From assembly GCF_947500975.1 (NCBI RefSeq), contig NZ_CANMUE010000001.1, forward strand, positions 372,001-436,000: a stretch of 64,000 nt of DNA, given 5' to 3'. A program made the position numbers and the translations under genes. This DNA comes from an uncultured Polaribacter sp. (GTDB lineage Bacteria > Bacteroidota > Bacteroidia > Flavobacteriales > Flavobacteriaceae). Each line of letters begins with the position of its first letter. Position 1 is the stretch's first letter. Positions 34,850 through 44,161 of this stretch are shown one piece after another. The notes beneath the pieces were generated by a model that was not told where the DNA came from, did no database searches, and saw only the letters and a program-made list of their open reading frames with translations.

Positions 34850-34851
34850 CT

Positions 34852-35781
34852 ATGGATCAACTAAGTGTAGAACATTTATTAGGCATAAAATATCTAAACA
34901 TAAATGATATTGACCTTATTTTTAAAACTGCAGATCATTTTAAGGAAGTCATAAACAGACCAATTAAAAAAGTACCTTCTCTTAGAGATATTACCATTGC
35001 TAATTTATTTTTTGAAAACAGCACAAGAACAAAACTTTCTTTTGAGCTAGCTGAAAAAAGACTTTCTGCTGATGTAATTAATTTTTCTGCAAGTCAATCA
35101 TCAGTAAAAAAAGGAGAAACTTTAATTGATACCGTAAACAACATTTTATCTATGAAAGTAGATATTGTTGTTATGAGACACGGAAATGTTGGTGCTGGTG
35201 TTTTTTTATCAAAACATGTAAATGCTAAAATTATAAATGCTGGAGACGGAACTCATGAACACCCAACTCAAGCTTTATTAGATTCTTATTCAATCAGAGA
35301 AAAACTAGGATCAGTAAAAGGTAAAAAAATTGTTATTGTTGGTGATATTTTACATTCTAGAGTTGCGTTATCTAATATATACGCATTACAATTACAAGGT
35401 GCAAAAGTAAAGGTTTGTGGGCCTACAACCCTAATACCAAAATACATTACAAGTTTAGGTGTAGAAGTAGAAACCAACTTAAAAAAAGCCTTAGAATGGT
35501 GTGATGTTGCCAATGTTTTACGTGTACAACATGAAAGAATGGATATTAAATATTTTCCTTCAACAAGAGAATACACACAACTTTTTGGCATTAATAAAGA
35601 AATTTTAGATAATCTTGGCAAGAAAATTGTAATAATGCACCCAGGGCCAATAAACCGTGGTGTAGAAATTACCAGCGATGTTGCAGACTCTAATCAATCT
35701 ATCATTTTAAATCAAGTTGAAAATGGTGTTGCAATTAGAATGGCAGTAATTTATTTATTAGCCCAACAAATTAAAAGGTAA
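34852..35781 (+). CDS. pyrB: Aspartate carbamoyltransferase catalytic subunit
   Basis: 309-residue enzyme of pyrimidine synthesis joining carbamoyl phosphate and aspartate. The carbamoyl-phosphate motif FFENSTRTKLSFE, the SSVKKGETLIDT loop, HPTQALLDSYSI and the late HPGPINRGVEI are all present. No pyrI regulatory gene is near, as expected for the Bacillus-like form. It is coupled to pyrR upstream, and a small STAS-like gene begins 3 bp after its stop. Confidence 0.96.
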   Translation: MDQLSVEHLLGIKYLNINDIDLIFKTADHFKEVINRPIKKVPSLRDITIANLFFENSTRTKLSFELAEKRLSADVINFSASQSSVKKGETLIDTVNNILSMKVDIVVMRHGNVGAGVFLSKHVNAKIINAGDGTHEHPTQALLDSYSIREKLGSVKGKKIVIVGDILHSRVALSNIYALQLQGAKVKVCGPTTLIPKYITSLGVEVETNLKKALEWCDVANVLRVQHERMDIKYFPSTREYTQLFGINKEILDNLGKKIVIMHPGPINRGVEITSDVADSNQSIILNQVENGVAIRMAVIYLLAQQIKR

Positions 35782-35784
35782 TCT

Positions 35785-36117
35785 ATGTTAATTACAAAAA
35801 AAGAAAACTATATACTTATTACTTCTGACGAGAATTCATTCTCTGAGTTTTATAAATCATTTTCTGAACAAGAAAAAGAACTAGAAAAAGAACATTTAAT
35901 TTTAAACTTTTCTAATAAAATTAACATTTCAAGTAAAGATTTTTTATTATTTTTGAAGTATGCTCAATTAAAAAAAGAAAGTGGCACATCATTTGTTATA
36001 ATATCTTCATCTGGGAATGTAGATGATTTTCCAGAAAATTTTAATATTGTTCCTACTTTAATTGAAGCTGAAGATATAATAGAAATGGAAGCGATCGAAA
36101 GAGAGTTAGGCTTTTAA
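35785..36117 (+). CDS. Small STAS-like protein
   Basis: 110-residue cytosolic protein with alternating strands and helices (YILITSDENSFSEFYKSF, HLILNFSNKINISSKDFLLF, SGTSFVIISSSGNVDDFPEN, IVPTLIEAEDIIEMEAIERE). The pattern resembles STAS/anti-sigma-antagonist domains, and the family is often mislabelled 'ribonuclease Z' because it sits beside rnz. No conserved phosphorylatable Ser in a DSSG motif is seen. It lies between pyrB and the T9SS-tailed peptide gene. Role unknown. Confidence 0.7.
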   Translation: MLITKKENYILITSDENSFSEFYKSFSEQEKELEKEHLILNFSNKINISSKDFLLFLKYAQLKKESGTSFVIISSSGNVDDFPENFNIVPTLIEAEDIIEMEAIERELGF

Positions 36118-36130
36118 ACCCTCAAAAAAC

Positions 36131-36451
36131 ATGATAAAAAAAATACTTTTTATTTTATTTTTAAGTGTAATAACTGTAAGCTTTTCTCAAGAAAAAACTC
36201 TTGAGGGATTATCTGCAGCGCCAAATCCGTTTACAAATTTCACTAACATCAGTTATACAACAAATTCGGCTTCAAAAATTACTTTAAGTGTAAAGAATGT
36301 TTTAGGAAAAAATGTTTTTAATAAAGTTTACGCTTCAAAAAATGGAAAAAATACAATTCCATTTTATAAAGATAATTTATCGTCTGGTGTTTATATTTAT
36401 AGTATAAAAAGTGATGATAAAATTGTTTCAAAACGTCTTGTTATTAAATGA
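36131..36451 (+). CDS. Minimal protein with type IX secretion sorting domain
   Basis: 106-residue exported protein consisting of a signal peptide (residues 1-19, ending VSFSQ) and little else than a type A T9SS C-terminal sorting domain: AAPNPFTNFTNISYTTNSAS, ITLSVKNVLGKNVF, NLSSGVYIYSIKSDDK and the final KRLVIK. Normally this domain is attached to a large cargo. Here there is no cargo domain, so the processed product would be only a few residues or the domain has another role. It overlaps rnz by 4 bp. Confidence 0.8.
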   Translation: MIKKILFILFLSVITVSFSQEKTLEGLSAAPNPFTNFTNISYTTNSASKITLSVKNVLGKNVFNKVYASKNGKNTIPFYKDNLSSGVYIYSIKSDDKIVSKRLVIK

Positions 36452-37365
36452 GTTTAAAGCTAACTATTTTAGGCTGTCATTCTGCTACACCACGTGTTAA
36501 CGCTTTTCCAACTTCACAATATTTAGAGATTAACAATCGTCATTTTTTAATAGATTGTGGCGAGGGAACTCAGCGTCTAATGAGAAAGTATAAAGTGGGT
36601 TTTTCTAAAATAAATCATATATTTATTTCACATTTACACGGAGATCATTTTTATGGCTTAATAGGCTTATTATCTACTTATGGTATTTTAAGCAGAGAAA
36701 AAGAATTACACATTTACGGCCCCAAAGGTATTAAAGAGGTTACTCTATTACAATTAAAAATTTCTCAATCTCACGCTAAATTTCCTATGATTTTTCATGA
36801 GTTATCATCTAAAGAAAGTGAACTAATTTTTGAAGATGATAAAGTTTCTGTAAGAACAATACCACTAAGTCATAGAGTATATACAAATGGATATTTATTT
36901 ACAGAGAAAGAAAAACCACGTAAATTAAATATGATAAATATTGGTGGTTATGAAGAAATTGGTAGAGCTGATTTTTTAAATATAAAAGCAGGTAAAGATG
37001 TTGTTTTATCAAATGGTAAAATTATTTCAAACAAAGAATTAACAATTGCCCCTAAAAAGAGCTTATCTTATGCTTTTTGTAGTGATACTAAATACAAGCC
37101 AGATATTGTTCCAATAATTGAAAATACTGATTTGTTATATCATGAAGCAACTTTTTTATCTGATAAAGAAGATTTAGCAAAAAAAACAAAACATTCTACA
37201 GCTGAACAAGCTGCTAAAATTGCAAAAAAAGCCAATGTAAATCAACTAATAATAGGTCATTATTCTGGTAGATACTCAAATCTATCTTTATTTAAAGAAG
37301 AAGCTCAACTTACTTTTAAAAATACTGATATTGCTGAAACTGGAAAAATTTTTAGTATTGATTAG
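36448..37365 (+). CDS. rnz: Ribonuclease Z
   Basis: Metallo-beta-lactamase-fold endoribonuclease of 305 residues that trims tRNA 3' ends. The zinc motif HxHxDH is seen as SHLHGDHFYGL, with further ligands in PLSHRVYTNGY, FCSDTKYKP, and the C-terminal IIGHYSGRY. Length fits the short form RNase Z. The start codon overlaps the preceding stop. Its 3' end overlaps the end of the convergent CoA-binding protein gene by 14 bp. Confidence 0.94.
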   Translation: MSLKLTILGCHSATPRVNAFPTSQYLEINNRHFLIDCGEGTQRLMRKYKVGFSKINHIFISHLHGDHFYGLIGLLSTYGILSREKELHIYGPKGIKEVTLLQLKISQSHAKFPMIFHELSSKESELIFEDDKVSVRTIPLSHRVYTNGYLFTEKEKPRKLNMINIGGYEEIGRADFLNIKAGKDVVLSNGKIISNKELTIAPKKSLSYAFCSDTKYKPDIVPIIENTDLLYHEATFLSDKEDLAKKTKHSTAEQAAKIAKKANVNQLIIGHYSGRYSNLSLFKEEAQLTFKNTDIAETGKIFSID

Positions 37366-37714
37366 TTGATAATAAAACCAAAGTACAGGCAATCTCTGCT
37401 ATTATATTTTTTTCTTGTAATAATTTTATAAACTCCAAATTCTCTGTTCCTGGATTAAAAATTACCCTTCTTGGCTTTAAGCTAATTATATAATTATAAT
37501 ACTCTATTTGCCTTTTCGGATTTAAATACAAAGTAACCGTATCTATATTTTTATAAGGCATTTTCTCATCATCAATGAAAACATTTCCAACCTTCCCTTT
37601 TCTTAATCCTATTGCAACTGTATCTAATTCTTTATCAATCAAACTTTTGATAGCAATATTAGAGTATCTATTAGAATTTAAAGATGCTCCTATTACTAAT
37701 GTTACATTTTTCAT
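37352..37714 (-). CDS. CoA-binding domain protein (YccU-like)
   Basis: 120-residue single-domain protein with a Rossmann-like CoA-binding fold. Seen are the opening TLVIGASLNSNRYSNIAIKS, the middle IDTVTLYLNPKRQIEYYNYI, and the late NPGTENLEFIKLLQEKNI followed by EIACTLVLLS, which match the CoA_binding_2 family. No catalytic function is known. The 3' ends of this gene and rnz overlap by 14 bp. Confidence 0.88.
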   Translation of the reverse strand: MKNVTLVIGASLNSNRYSNIAIKSLIDKELDTVAIGLRKGKVGNVFIDDEKMPYKNIDTVTLYLNPKRQIEYYNYIISLKPRRVIFNPGTENLEFIKLLQEKNIIAEIACTLVLLSTNQY

Positions 37715-37810
37715 ACTGTTAATATTTCGTTAAATACTGTTAATTATGGTAACAAATATATCAATTGATACGTCTATTTAGGAATTAATCAAGAAAAACA
37801 AACACCTGAA

Positions 37811-40267
37811 ATGAAAAAATTATTACTATTATTTATGTTAATTGCCTCTGTAAATTCTTTTGCGCAATTACCAAAAAACAAACTACCTAAACCAGGTACA
37901 GTATCTGGTAAAGTAATCGACAAAAACTCTAAAGAACCTTTACCTTATGTAAATATTGTTATATATGATATGGCAAAAAAAATTATTACTGGTGGTATTA
38001 CTGATGATAATGGAACTTTTATAATTAAAGACATTCCTAAAGGAAAAAGTATTACTGAAGTTCAATTTATAGGTTTTGAAACTTTTTCTAAAGAAATTGA
38101 AGTTACAGATAAAAATAAAAACATCAAACTGGGTACTATATCATTAAAAGAAAATAACACTTCTTTAGATGAAATAGTAGTAAGGGCAGAAACCTCTACT
38201 GTTGTTCAAAAAGTTGATAGAAAAGTTATTAATGTTGGTAAAGATTTAACTTCTGCAGGAACTACTGCTTCTGAGTTATTAAACAATGTACAATCTGTAA
38301 GTGTAGACAGCCAAACAGGGGCTTTAAGTTTACGAGGTAATGATAATGTACGTGTTTTAGTAGATGGAAAACCAACCAATATTTCTACTGCTGAATTGTT
38401 AAAACAGATTCCTTCTACCTCAATAAAAAGTATAGAATTAATTACAAATCCTTCAGCAAAATACAACCCAGAAGGAATGAGTGGTATCATCAATATTATA
38501 CTTAATAAAAATGCAAATATGGGTTTTAATGGCTCTATAAATGCAGGTTTAACTGCTGGTCATTATGTTCGTTCAAACTTTTCTACTAACATGAACTATA
38601 AAACCGGAAAAGTAAATTTCTTTGCAAACTATGGCTATAATGGTGGAGATAACTTTAATTATGGATTTGTTGATAGACCTGAGTCTAACATTTTACAAAA
38701 CTTTCAATTTATAAATGTCAATCAATCTCATTTATTAAAAGTGGGTGCAGATGTATATATAAACGATAAAAACACACTATCTTTTTACACAACACAAAAT
38801 AAATTTACAGGTGGCGGAAATGGTAGTACTTTAATTACTCAAAATGATGTTCTAACCTCAAATGCAGCAAACATTCAAGACCAAAAAAGTAATACAGGCA
38901 CATACAATGTAAACTATAAAATAGACTTTAAAAAAGAAGGTCATAATTTAGAATTTGAAGCTACATATTCTAATACTAACAACCCAGAAGATGCTACAAA
39001 CAGTGATTCATATAGTAATTCATCAGACACTAACTACAAAGTTTTTAATTACTATAATGACATAGAAAACGAAAGAAACAATACTTTAATTAATATTGAT
39101 TATACAAACCCTGTTTCAGAAAAAGGAAAATTAGAATTAGGTTTAGAGTATAGAACCAACAATACAGCAAACATAAACCTTACAGATCAAGAAGGCGAAG
39201 TTATAGATGTTGATGGTAATGTAACAGGTTATGACCGTATAGGAAATTCATCTTTTGATTATGATAGAAAAATTTATTCTGGTTATATAAATTATGGTCA
39301 TAAATTTGGAAAAGTAACCATGCAATTAGGCGCAAGATTAGAACAGTATGAAATTGAAGGTACTTTTAATTTAGAGAACTCTGATAAAGAAACAATTACT
39401 GATGATATTTTTTCTATCTACCCATCTGCTTTTTTTACTTTTAATCCTTCAGAAAAAAACCAATGGCAATTTAGCTATAGTAGACGTGTAGATAGACCAG
39501 GAATTGGACAAGTTAATCCAATTAGAGAATGGAGTACACCATTAATTACATCTGTGGGTAACCCAGAATTAGATCCACAGTTTACCAATTCTTTCGAAGT
39601 AAATTATACCCGTAAAATAAAAAACGGATCATTAACTTTTGGCACTTTTTATAGAAAAATTAATGATAATATTTCTCGTGTAACCTACGCAGATCCTTTA
39701 GATGTTGAAGGTGTTAGACAAATACTATCTTTTACAAATTTTGAAAGCACAGATGCCTACGGATTAGAAGTATCTTCTAATTATAAAGTAAATAAATGGT
39801 GGAGAATTAATACAAGTATGGATTTTTATTCTCAAACTCAACAAGGTATTGTAGATTTAACAAACGATAATGCACAACAAATAGAAGTACAAAACAATGT
39901 TTTTAATGCAAGAATTAGCAATAGCTTTAAAGCAACTAAAAACTTAAGTTTACAGTTATTTGCAATGTATAGAGGTCCTTCTGAAGATATACAATGGTCT
40001 GTTGAAAATATGTGGATGGTAAATACTGGCGCTAGTTTAAATGTTTTAAAAGGTAAAGGAACTATTAATTTTAGAGTAAATGATATTTTTAGTGGAATGA
40101 AGTTTGCCTTTAACTCTACTTCTCCTTACGCTCAAAATGGTAGATTTAACTGGGAAAGCAGAACTGCATTTTTAGGCTTTAATTATAGATTTGGAAGCGG
40201 AAAAAACAAAGCTAAAAGAAGAAGGCAAAGAGATGATAACGAAAAACAAAATAGTGGCGGATTCTAG
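37811..40267 (+). CDS. TonB-dependent receptor-like outer-membrane protein
   Basis: 818-residue outer-membrane protein. Signal peptide 1-19 (SFAQ), then a carboxypeptidase-D-like regulatory domain at about 30-105 (GTVSGKVIDKNSKEPLPYVN), a plug domain at about 115-220 (VVQKVDRKVINVG, LSLRGNDNVRVLVDGKP), and a long series of aromatic-rich beta strands to residue 800. The tail is basic (KAKRRRQRDDNEKQNSGGF) rather than ending in an aromatic. No susD partner is adjacent, so this is the stand-alone class common in Flavobacteriia. Substrate unknown. Confidence 0.9.
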   Translation: MKKLLLLFMLIASVNSFAQLPKNKLPKPGTVSGKVIDKNSKEPLPYVNIVIYDMAKKIITGGITDDNGTFIIKDIPKGKSITEVQFIGFETFSKEIEVTDKNKNIKLGTISLKENNTSLDEIVVRAETSTVVQKVDRKVINVGKDLTSAGTTASELLNNVQSVSVDSQTGALSLRGNDNVRVLVDGKPTNISTAELLKQIPSTSIKSIELITNPSAKYNPEGMSGIINIILNKNANMGFNGSINAGLTAGHYVRSNFSTNMNYKTGKVNFFANYGYNGGDNFNYGFVDRPESNILQNFQFINVNQSHLLKVGADVYINDKNTLSFYTTQNKFTGGGNGSTLITQNDVLTSNAANIQDQKSNTGTYNVNYKIDFKKEGHNLEFEATYSNTNNPEDATNSDSYSNSSDTNYKVFNYYNDIENERNNTLINIDYTNPVSEKGKLELGLEYRTNNTANINLTDQEGEVIDVDGNVTGYDRIGNSSFDYDRKIYSGYINYGHKFGKVTMQLGARLEQYEIEGTFNLENSDKETITDDIFSIYPSAFFTFNPSEKNQWQFSYSRRVDRPGIGQVNPIREWSTPLITSVGNPELDPQFTNSFEVNYTRKIKNGSLTFGTFYRKINDNISRVTYADPLDVEGVRQILSFTNFESTDAYGLEVSSNYKVNKWWRINTSMDFYSQTQQGIVDLTNDNAQQIEVQNNVFNARISNSFKATKNLSLQLFAMYRGPSEDIQWSVENMWMVNTGASLNVLKGKGTINFRVNDIFSGMKFAFNSTSPYAQNGRFNWESRTAFLGFNYRFGSGKNKAKRRRQRDDNEKQNSGGF

Positions 40268-40313
40268 TAAAAACAAATGATTACTTAATTTACTTCACTC
40301 AAAAAATTACATA

Positions 40314-40358
40314 TAATAAGCCTCAAATTTTGCAATGCAGAATTTGAGGTTTTTTTTA
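40314..40358 (+). terminator. Terminator of the outer-membrane receptor gene
   Basis: A 13-bp stem with one mismatch, CCTCAAATTTTGC / GCAGAATTTGAGG (40321-40333 with 40337-40349), is followed by eight or nine Ts. It marks the left boundary of the accessory pocket. Confidence 0.92.
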
Positions 40359-40481
40359 TAAACACTAAAATTTTCTTTTTTTTTCTAAACTAAAAAAAGA
40401 TAACTTAGCTAACTTATGATAAAAGTTATTAAGACAGAGTCATATCGGTTTTAAAATTAAGTCTAATTAAAACTACTCGTA

Positions 40482-41676
40482 ATGAAATATTGTCTATTTG
40501 TTACTTTAATTATAATAACTAATTGCGCAAGTAAAATGAACAAACATTCTATACCCTACAATAAACAATTAAAAAAAAATAGAGCTTTCAGATATCACAT
40601 TCAATATTATACCACTAGCAGAAATTCCAGAACCATACTTTAAAGATTACTCTCATCATCAGAGTGAAACAGCAAGAAATTACAAGTCATATGACAAAAT
40701 GGGTTTTAGAGAAATTATATTAGAAAACATATCAAATCAATTAAAAAATAAAGTTTTAAAACTATTTATCATTACACCGAAAGATACAGAACTTCCTTAT
40801 GATGCTTTTGCTTATTTAACCAATAAAGAAATAATTGCACTACATTTTGAGAACAAAGGAAATTTTAAATTATGGATGGATATAATCTTTAAGAAACAAT
40901 ATCAAAAACTTGAAAAGAACAGCGTAAATGGTCAATTTGAAAAACAACCAGAACTCAATCAAAACCCACAATTTATGCTTGTTTTAGGAAAAGGAGAATT
41001 TTCTCAAAAACGAGTAAACTCAGGAATGCTAATAGATGAAAAACCTTATAAGAATACTGGAGCATATTTATACAAGAATGCACCCAAACAATATAATCAA
41101 GCTAAAATTGCCAAAGAAAAGCAGAACTATATTAAAAAATATATAAATACTTATGTTGAAAATCTTGACACAATTCAATTACAGAAACTATTTAACAAAT
41201 TTATTAGTACAAGAAAAATAAAACCAAACCCACCTAAAAACAATCAAAAGATTTATAATGAGTTTGAATCTTTAGCAAACTATAAATTTCCAGAAGAATT
41301 GAGAATATTACTCAACAATCATAATGGAATTGAAAACACAGGATTTTTAACTGCTGAAGAAATATTAAACGAGTGGAAAAATTGGAAGATGATTTATGAT
41401 GATGTTAATTGGATGTTGATAGACTTAACTGGAAATAATCATCCAGACGGAAGAAAAACCATAGGTATTTATACCAACCCATATTGGATTCCATTTTTAA
41501 GTACAGGTGGTGGTAATTTTATCGCTATAGATTATGCTCCAGGAAGTAAAGGAAAATCTGGACAAATTATTGCTTTTGGTACAGATGAAACTAAAATTCG
41601 GTTTATAGATAAAAGTATGGTTAGTTTTCTAGAATATCTCATAGATGGAAAAGATGTTTTTAATAATGGGTTTTAA
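40482..41676 (+). pseudogene. SUKH (SMI1/KNR4) domain lipoprotein, frameshifted at an A9 tract
   Basis: From the ATG at 40482 a lipoprotein N-terminus is encoded, MKYCLFVTLIIITNCASK, with lipobox ITNC. The frame breaks at nine consecutive As (40571-40579); from there the +1 frame continues without interruption as IELSDITFNIIPLAEIPEPY through 41676. One A fewer would restore a single reading frame of about 397 codons. The last 125 residues form an SMI1/KNR4 domain (FPEELRILLNNHNG, WMLIDLTGNNHPDG, WIPFLSTGGGNFIAIDYAPG). SUKH domains often act as immunity proteins against nuclease toxins; no toxin gene is present here. It may be a real pseudogene, a phase-variable gene or a sequencing error. Confidence 0.75.
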
Positions 41677-41773
41677 AAATAACTATAAAATTGTAAATTT
41701 AGCTAAGTTTTAAACTGAAAGTAAACATTTTTTAATCCCTAACTAATTCTTACAATCACATTAACTTAGCAAC

Positions 41774-42793
41774 ACGTGAGCTAAATGTAAAATAGATGAT
41801 TTATTCGTATGAAAAAAGCAGAACATTTAGTGAATTAAAGTGCTAAATTTCAATTCATTAACAAACTATCTACTTATGGTTTCTGATGATTAAATTATAG
41901 AAATTTTCTGTTCTTTCGATGATTTCATGAAAGAATTTAACTCAATTCTAGATAAAAACAGTATCTCTGATGATTCAACCACAAAAAAACGTAATAGATA
42001 ATTCAAAATGAGTAAAAGTGAGATAATGACTATTATGGTTATTTTTCATTTAAAATCACATCCTAATCTAAAGCACTTTTATCTTTATCTATGTATCTAA
42101 ACATATGGATGATTACTTCCCTGATTTAGTTTCTTATAATCGTTTTGTTGAATTACAAAAATCAGTAATTCAACCTTTAGCTGTTTATTTAAAGCTTTGT
42201 GGTTTAGGCAAATGTTCTGGCATTTCTTTTATCGATTCTACAGCTCTTAAAGTATGTCATAACAAAAGAGAAAAACAGAACAAAGTTTTTCAAGGAATTG
42301 TTGAGAAAAGTTATGGAACATTAGGTTGGTTTTACGGCTTTAAAATACATTTAGTTAGTAATGACAAGGGGCAAATTATAGATTTTTTGCTTACTAAAGC
42401 AAATGTAGATGATAGATATCCACTTAAAAATAAAAGCTTTCACGATAAAATATTTGGAAAAATATATGGTGATAAGGGATATTGGGTAAAGATTTATTTG
42501 ATAAATTATTTATTGGCGATATCCATTTAGTAACCAAACTAAGAAAGAATATGAAGAAAAAAGTGCTCGATTTTATGGATAAAATTTATCTTAGAAAAAG
42601 AGCAGTTATAGAGTCTGTGAACGATGTACTAAAAATACTTGTCAAATAGAACATTCTAGACATCGATCATTTGATAACTTTTTAGGGAATTTAATCGCAG
42701 GTTTAACAGCTTATTCTTTTCTTGATAAGAAACCTAGTATTAAAATTCAAACATTTTTACCTAATACAAACACAAGTTAATTCGAACTCACGT
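41774..42793 (+). mobile_element. Degenerate IS982-family insertion sequence
   Basis: About 1.02 kb. The left end ACGTGAG (41774-41780) and the right end CTCACGT (42787-42793) are inverted copies, though similarity fades after about nine bases. Inside is a broken IS982-type transposase. No clear target duplication is visible at either side. The element sits beside the SUKH lipoprotein gene, within a pocket bounded by two terminators. Confidence 0.7.
41890..42780 (+). pseudogene. IS982-family transposase, multiply disrupted
   Basis: Pieces of one DDE transposase occur in changing frames: IEIFCSFDDFMKEFNSILDK, a stop at about 42000, MSKSEIMTIMVIFHLKSHPN, a frameshift near 42085, then DDYFPDLVSYNRFVELQKSV to GDKGYW (42105-42485), a frameshift, GKDLFDKLFIGDIHLVTKL, and a last shift near 42632 to IEHSRHRSFDNFLGNLIAGL and a stop at 42778-42780. 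The catalytic triad can be traced in FIDST, VDDRYP and AVIESVND. At least three frameshifts and one stop make it inactive. Confidence 0.88.
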
Positions 42794-42869
42794 TATGATA
42801 ATAAAGGAGAGCGTATATGTGATATAATACATTATGAAGAAAAATAAAGTTGTCTATAAATTTAACTCA

Positions 42870-42908
42870 TAAAAAAACTCCTTTTCTAAGTTTAGAAAAG
42901 GAGTTTTA
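42870..42908 (-). terminator. Terminator of ftsY
   Basis: A 12-bp perfect stem CTCCTTTTCTAA/TTAGAAAAGGAG (42878-42889 with 42892-42903) followed by a run of seven Ts on the minus strand. It forms the right border of the accessory pocket. Confidence 0.92.
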
Positions 42909-42928
42909 AATTTTATAATTATAGATTC

Positions 42929-43903
42929 TCACTTAAAAAAAGAATCTACAAACTCAGTTTTATTAAACACTTGTAAATCATCTATACCTTCTCCTACTCC
43001 AATATATTTTACTGGTATTTGAAATTGATCTGAAATACCAATTACAACTCCACCTTTTGCTGTACCATCTAATTTAGTAACAGCCAAAGAAGTAACTTCT
43101 GTTGCCAATGTAAACTGTTTAGCTTGCTCAAATGCATTTTGTCCAGTAGAACCATCTAAAACTAATAAAACATCATGTGGGGAATTATCTACTACTTTTT
43201 GCATCACTCGTTTAATTTTTGTTAACTCGTTCATTAAATTAACTTTATTATGCAAACGACCAGCAGTATCAATAATTACAACATCTGCACCTTGTGTTAC
43301 TGCAGAAGTTAAAGTATCAAAAGCTACGGAAGCTGGATCAGAACCCATTTCTTGACGTACAATTGGCACACCAGTTCTGTCTGCCCAAACTTGTAATTGA
43401 TCTATAGCCGCAGCTCTAAATGTATCTGCCGCACCTAAAACTACTTTTAACCCTTGTTTTTTAAACTGACTTGCTAACTTACCTATTGTAGTTGTTTTAC
43501 CTACTCCATTAACACCAACAACCATTAAAACATAAGGCATTTTATTGCCATTTTTATTTTTAGGTATATCCGGAATTGAAAATTCTGTTTCATTACCAAG
43601 ATTTGTTTCTGATAACAAACCTGCAATTTCTTCTCGAAGAATTTTGTTTAACTCATCTGTACCAACATATTTATCTTTTGCAACACGCTCTTCAATTCTA
43701 GTAATAATTTTAAGTGTTGTATTTACACCAACATCAGACGCAACTAAAACCTCTTCTAAATTATCTAAAACATCATCATCTACCTTTGATTTTCCTGCTA
43801 CTGCTTTTGACAACTTTCCAAAGAAACTCTCTTTGGTCTTTTCTAAACCTTTATCTAAGGTTTCTTTTTTTTCTTTTGAAAATATCTTTTTAAAAAAACT
43901 CAT
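42929..43903 (-). CDS. ftsY: Signal recognition particle receptor FtsY
   Basis: GTPase of 324 residues that docks SRP-ribosome complexes at the membrane. After a short basic N-terminal region (residues 1-30) come the N domain and the G domain with GVNGVGKTTTIGKLA (P loop), DTFRAAAIDQL, DTAGRLHNKVNLM, TKLDGTAKGG and the closing GVGEGIDDLQVFN. The partner SRP RNA gene is also in this window at 53.1 kb. It follows the ribosomal genes rpmB-rpmG-DUF4295, but a terminator at 44111-44136 separates it from them. Confidence 0.97.
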   Translation of the reverse strand: MSFFKKIFSKEKKETLDKGLEKTKESFFGKLSKAVAGKSKVDDDVLDNLEEVLVASDVGVNTTLKIITRIEERVAKDKYVGTDELNKILREEIAGLLSETNLGNETEFSIPDIPKNKNGNKMPYVLMVVGVNGVGKTTTIGKLASQFKKQGLKVVLGAADTFRAAAIDQLQVWADRTGVPIVRQEMGSDPASVAFDTLTSAVTQGADVVIIDTAGRLHNKVNLMNELTKIKRVMQKVVDNSPHDVLLVLDGSTGQNAFEQAKQFTLATEVTSLAVTKLDGTAKGGVVIGISDQFQIPVKYIGVGEGIDDLQVFNKTEFVDSFFK

Positions 43904-44079
43904 TTTTATTTTTTATCCTATACAATAGTACATTAAAAAACGTGCCATTAGTTGGGGTTGGTCAAATTGTCATTAAAGTTGCTATCGTAAACTATTGAAG
44001 CTTTCTTAGAGCTTTAAAAAATATCGATTGTAAAAGCACAACTTTTTCCTTATATTTTTTTGTAGATAAAAGGAATGCT

Positions 44080-44087
44080 CAAAAATA
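44080..44087 (-). promoter_or_regulatory. -10 element TATTTTTG upstream of ftsY
   Basis: Exact TAnnTTTG match on the minus strand (CAAAAATA on plus), just past the ribosomal-operon terminator. It would give ftsY a leader of about 170 nt. Confidence 0.45.
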
Positions 44088-44102
44088 CGCAATTATAAAG
44101 CA

Positions 44103-44142
44103 CAAAAAAAACTACTTTCTAAAATTAGAAAGTAGTTTTAAT
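44103..44142 (-). terminator. Terminator of the rpmB-rpmG-DUF4295 operon
   Basis: A 12-bp perfect stem ACTACTTTCTAA/TTAGAAAGTAGT (44111-44122 with 44125-44136), followed on the minus strand by eight Ts. Confidence 0.93.
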
Positions 44143-44161
44143 ATATTTTATATTTTTTAAC

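Noticed and set aside
42105..42530. 141-codon frame as an intact small transposase
   Set aside because: It is only the middle part of an IS982 transposase; the N-terminal and C-terminal parts are in other frames.
40482..42793. SUKH gene plus transposase remnant as an antiphage defence island
   Set aside because: No nuclease, toxin or known defence domain is present; the transposase is dead and the SUKH protein is an isolated lipoprotein.
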